In this document: positions 61,993 to 64,000 of the stretch, piece after piece
Position numbering within the stretch: position 1 is the stretch's first letter
Layout: every line of letters starts with the position of its first letter
Source: Lachnospiraceae bacterium
Lineage (GTDB): Bacteria > Bacillota_A > Clostridia > Lachnospirales > Lachnospiraceae
Reading direction: 5' to 3'
DNA length: 64,000 nt
Assembly: GCA_024690425.1 (NCBI GenBank)
Contig: JAILCT010000100.1
Location: 28,892-92,891 of the forward strand
Position numbers and translations under genes: made by a program
Notes under the pieces: model-generated
What the model saw: the letters and a program-made list of their open reading frames with translations, nothing else
What the model was told of the DNA's origin: nothing
Databases searched by the model: none

Positions 61993-62880
61993 ATGAAGAA
62001 GCCGTCTTTTGACAGGGTATATTATAAGATATGCGTGCTTGCGGGCGAGATAAAGGATAATCACCTTGATGTCTATTCGGCAGGGACGGCTTTTTATTTG
62101 TTTATTTCCATAATCCCGTTTTTTATTGCTCTTTTTTCCATTGTGCCATATACACCCATCTCAAGACAGGATGTCATAAATCTTTCGTCCGTGTTTCCGA
62201 GTGAATTCGATATCCTTCTTCAGGCCGTAACGGCGGAAGCCTATGTAAAGTCATCTGCCAGATTGTGGATTTCCCTCGTGATCGCCGTATGGTCTTCAGC
62301 AAGAGGCATCATGTACATGACCAAGGGACTTAACGAAATATATGGTGTAAGTGAGCGACGTAATTATTTTATTTTAAGGTTCTGGGCCGCCGTATACACG
62401 CTCTTTATAGTTATCGCGATAGTGGTCCTGCTTGTCATGGGAGTGTTCGGTAAGCATATCATCAGTATAATAAGCGCCCATCTTCCCCGTTTTCCCGAGG
62501 GAATCGCTGCATGGCTTGCCACTATTCTTGATTTCAGGGTTCTTATTACCTATGCATGTTTATTCCTTTTGTTCGTTTTTTTATATACGGTGCTTCCGGC
62601 AACCAGGCTGACCTGGATCTATCAGACTCCGGGTGCCGCATTTTGTGCTGTTGCCTGGTTGCTCTTTACCAGGATTTTTTCGTTTGTTGTGGGTAAGTTC
62701 GGAGGTTTCTCCATGTATGGGTCCATGGCAACGGCAATAGCTTCCATGCTGTGGATGTATTGTATCATGTATATTCTTTTTATCGGAGCGGAGATTAATA
62801 ATCATTTTGCTCATGCGATAATCACATACTTAAAAAACAGGCGGTCATCCAGACAGGAGAACAGGGAGGAAAAAGCATGA
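61993..62880 (+). CDS. YihY/BrkB-family membrane protein
   Basis: 295 residues from ATG 61993 (CGGGG upstream). Six membrane helices. Family motifs: AFYLFISIIPFFIALFSI, WSSARGIMYMTKGLNEIYGV, YTVLPATRLTWIYQTPGAAF and FGGFSMYGSMATAIASMLWMY in parts such as YGSMATAIA. Members were once called RNase BN, which is not supported; they are probably transporters. Its stop overlaps the next ATG (ATGA). Confidence 0.9.
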   Translation: MKKPSFDRVYYKICVLAGEIKDNHLDVYSAGTAFYLFISIIPFFIALFSIVPYTPISRQDVINLSSVFPSEFDILLQAVTAEAYVKSSARLWISLVIAVWSSARGIMYMTKGLNEIYGVSERRNYFILRFWAAVYTLFIVIAIVVLLVMGVFGKHIISIISAHLPRFPEGIAAWLATILDFRVLITYACLFLLFVFLYTVLPATRLTWIYQTPGAAFCAVAWLLFTRIFSFVVGKFGGFSMYGSMATAIASMLWMYCIMYILFIGAEINNHFAHAIITYLKNRRSSRQENREEKA

Positions 62881-64000
62881 AAAAAAGATTGTTTGTATTA
62901 ACACTATGTTTGGCAATGGCAATTTTAATGACGGCATGCTCCAGGGTGAATGTGAACATTTACGACGCTGAGGATACGGAAGAAGCTGCCGATCATGAGG
63001 CCGGTATTTTGGAAGAGATGGGTGAAGCGAATCAGTTTGATTCTATTGTTGATAGGAACGGCAGGCTATTTTATACCGTTAACTGCATCTTTAAGGACGG
63101 TCATGAGAGTCCGTATACCATTTATAAAGACGGAACAAGGTATGTACAGGATGATGAGTACAGGCTCCTTATCATTGAGGATGATGATGTTTACGGATAT
63201 GACAAGGAAGAAGAAGAGTATTTCCGTTGTCTCTTTATCGATTCTTATGATCCGTTTGTTGAAAGCTGGGAGCTTTCCGCTGTCTACAGGCCTGATGAAA
63301 GGGAAGAGATATTGTCGAGAGAGGATAAGGACGGCCTTATCTATCTGGAAACATCCGGGGCAGGTGAATGCGTTGAGGATGTTTACACTTCATACGGTTT
63401 TTCGAGAGAAGATGTTGACAGCGTATACTGTGAATATGTGATCGATGAGGATACCCTGCAAATACTGGATGTAAAAAGTTATGTGGTAAAAGATGATGAG
63501 AAGATACTATACTCCGAGATCATATTGGATGCTGACTGTGATGAGTATGTTCCGGATGAGGAACTGATGGACGGGGTATTTTCCGATGATTCCATGACCC
63601 TTACGGTTATCACGGATGCGGGGACGGATGATGAGAAGATTTATTCCCGGACCGTTACCAAGGGAAGCTGCATAAGGGTTGAACCGGGTGATGATTTTTA
63701 CTACGAATTGTATGAAGATCCGGGATGCGAAATAAAGGCTGTTGACATCGACCGGACTGAGGATGAGACAGTATATCTTAAGAGGAGGAACGAGGGCGAA
63801 GACCTGTTAAGAGAGCTCGGGGATATTAATAACCTTGATGCGATGGTTGAACGGTACGGCAGGGTACAGTATCTTACCGATAACATAAAGAAAGACAGTT
63901 CGGAGCTGATCGGCACTGTTTACAAGGATGAGACCAGATACGTAATGGATAACAATCTTCAGACGATCATAATAGAAGGAGACGAGGCTTACGGATTGTA
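62877..64000 (+). CDS. Lipoprotein with internal duplication, 3' end cut by window
   Basis: Starts at ATG 62877 (GGGAGGAAAAAGC), overlapping the YihY stop, and stays open to the last base: 374 residues seen. Signal with lipobox MTAC. Two related segments occur about 260 residues apart: LEEMGEANQFDSIVDRNGRL ... YKDGTRYVQDDEY and LRELGDINNLDAMVERYGRV ... YKDETRYVMDNNL. So at least two copies of one domain stand in tandem. The protein is strongly acidic. No known family recognised. Confidence 0.8.
   Translation, partial: MKKRLFVLTLCLAMAILMTACSRVNVNIYDAEDTEEAADHEAGILEEMGEANQFDSIVDRNGRLFYTVNCIFKDGHESPYTIYKDGTRYVQDDEYRLLIIEDDDVYGYDKEEEEYFRCLFIDSYDPFVESWELSAVYRPDEREEILSREDKDGLIYLETSGAGECVEDVYTSYGFSREDVDSVYCEYVIDEDTLQILDVKSYVVKDDEKILYSEIILDADCDEYVPDEELMDGVFSDDSMTLTVITDAGTDDEKIYSRTVTKGSCIRVEPGDDFYYELYEDPGCEIKAVDIDRTEDETVYLKRRNEGEDLLRELGDINNLDAMVERYGRVQYLTDNIKKDSSELIGTVYKDETRYVMDNNLQTIIIEGDEAYGL

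Overview
The window looks like a chromosomal stretch from an anaerobic Firmicute, most likely a Lachnospiraceae-type Clostridium. Reasons: a complete rnfCDGEAB operon, a biotin-dependent Na+ pump decarboxylase, ATP-type PEP carboxykinase, ammonia-dependent AsnA, the BaiN-like/cmk/ispH/S1 gene order typical of Clostridia, AMMECR1 and DUF6472-type proteins, many lipoproteins with MKK... signals and LxxC lipoboxes, strong AGGAGG-type ribosome sites and TTGACA-17-TATAAT promoters. The genus cannot be fixed from this sequence. No phage, integrase, CRISPR, tRNA or rRNA was seen.

Layout. 1-6057: end of an EAL-domain gene, then a tight operon of two ABC exporter half-transporters separated by a LigB/MEMO-AMMECR1 fusion. 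6137-10141: two large lipoproteins. 10140-14941: accessory carbohydrate segment with a DUF6472 protein, a LacI regulator, two LacI-type operators around a strong promoter, and a FucU/Zn-dehydrogenase/aldo-keto reductase operon; it carries several copies of a 29-bp palindromic repeat. 15055-21684: housekeeping genes asnA, alaS, rpsU, a phosphodiesterase, scpA and scpB. 21887-27258: a five-gene biotin operon with two different carboxyltransferases, a biotin carrier and the beta and gamma subunits of a Na+ pump. 27351-32727: TetR, BaiN-like flavoprotein, cmk, ispH, S1 protein, CheR. 32728-42135: YprB-like nuclease (minus strand), CmpB-like membrane protein, rnfCDGEAB, a converging apbE and a GH25 lysozyme. 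42146-47101: aminopeptidase P, pckA with a structured leader, tyrS. 47115-53681: a DltA/B/C/D-like envelope acylation cluster with an extra HAD-phosphatase lipoprotein. 53692-60400: trpS, a KamA-family enzyme with glutamate 2,3-aminomutase residues, and a very large secreted clostripain-family peptidase. 60551-60769: a 6S RNA with its own promoter and terminator. 60808-64000: STAS-kinase fusion, YihY/BrkB membrane protein, and a lipoprotein with an internal duplication that runs off the window.

How it fits together. PckA (PEP/oxaloacetate), the oxaloacetate- and acyl-CoA-type carboxyltransferases on one biotin carrier, the Na+ pump and the Rnf complex (with ApbE to attach its FMN) describe fermentation with ion-gradient energy conservation. 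Beta-glutamate synthesis (Eam) fits osmotic adaptation. The Dlt-like cluster, GH25 lysozyme and lipoproteins serve the cell envelope. Points most worth checking are the 12S/5S/1.3S-like transcarboxylase plus Na+ pump operon, the FucU operon as a possible aldose-alditol-ketose route, the altered DltA-like pocket with its HAD partner, and four genes that appear to be leaderless, each with an extended -10 box five or six bases before its ATG.
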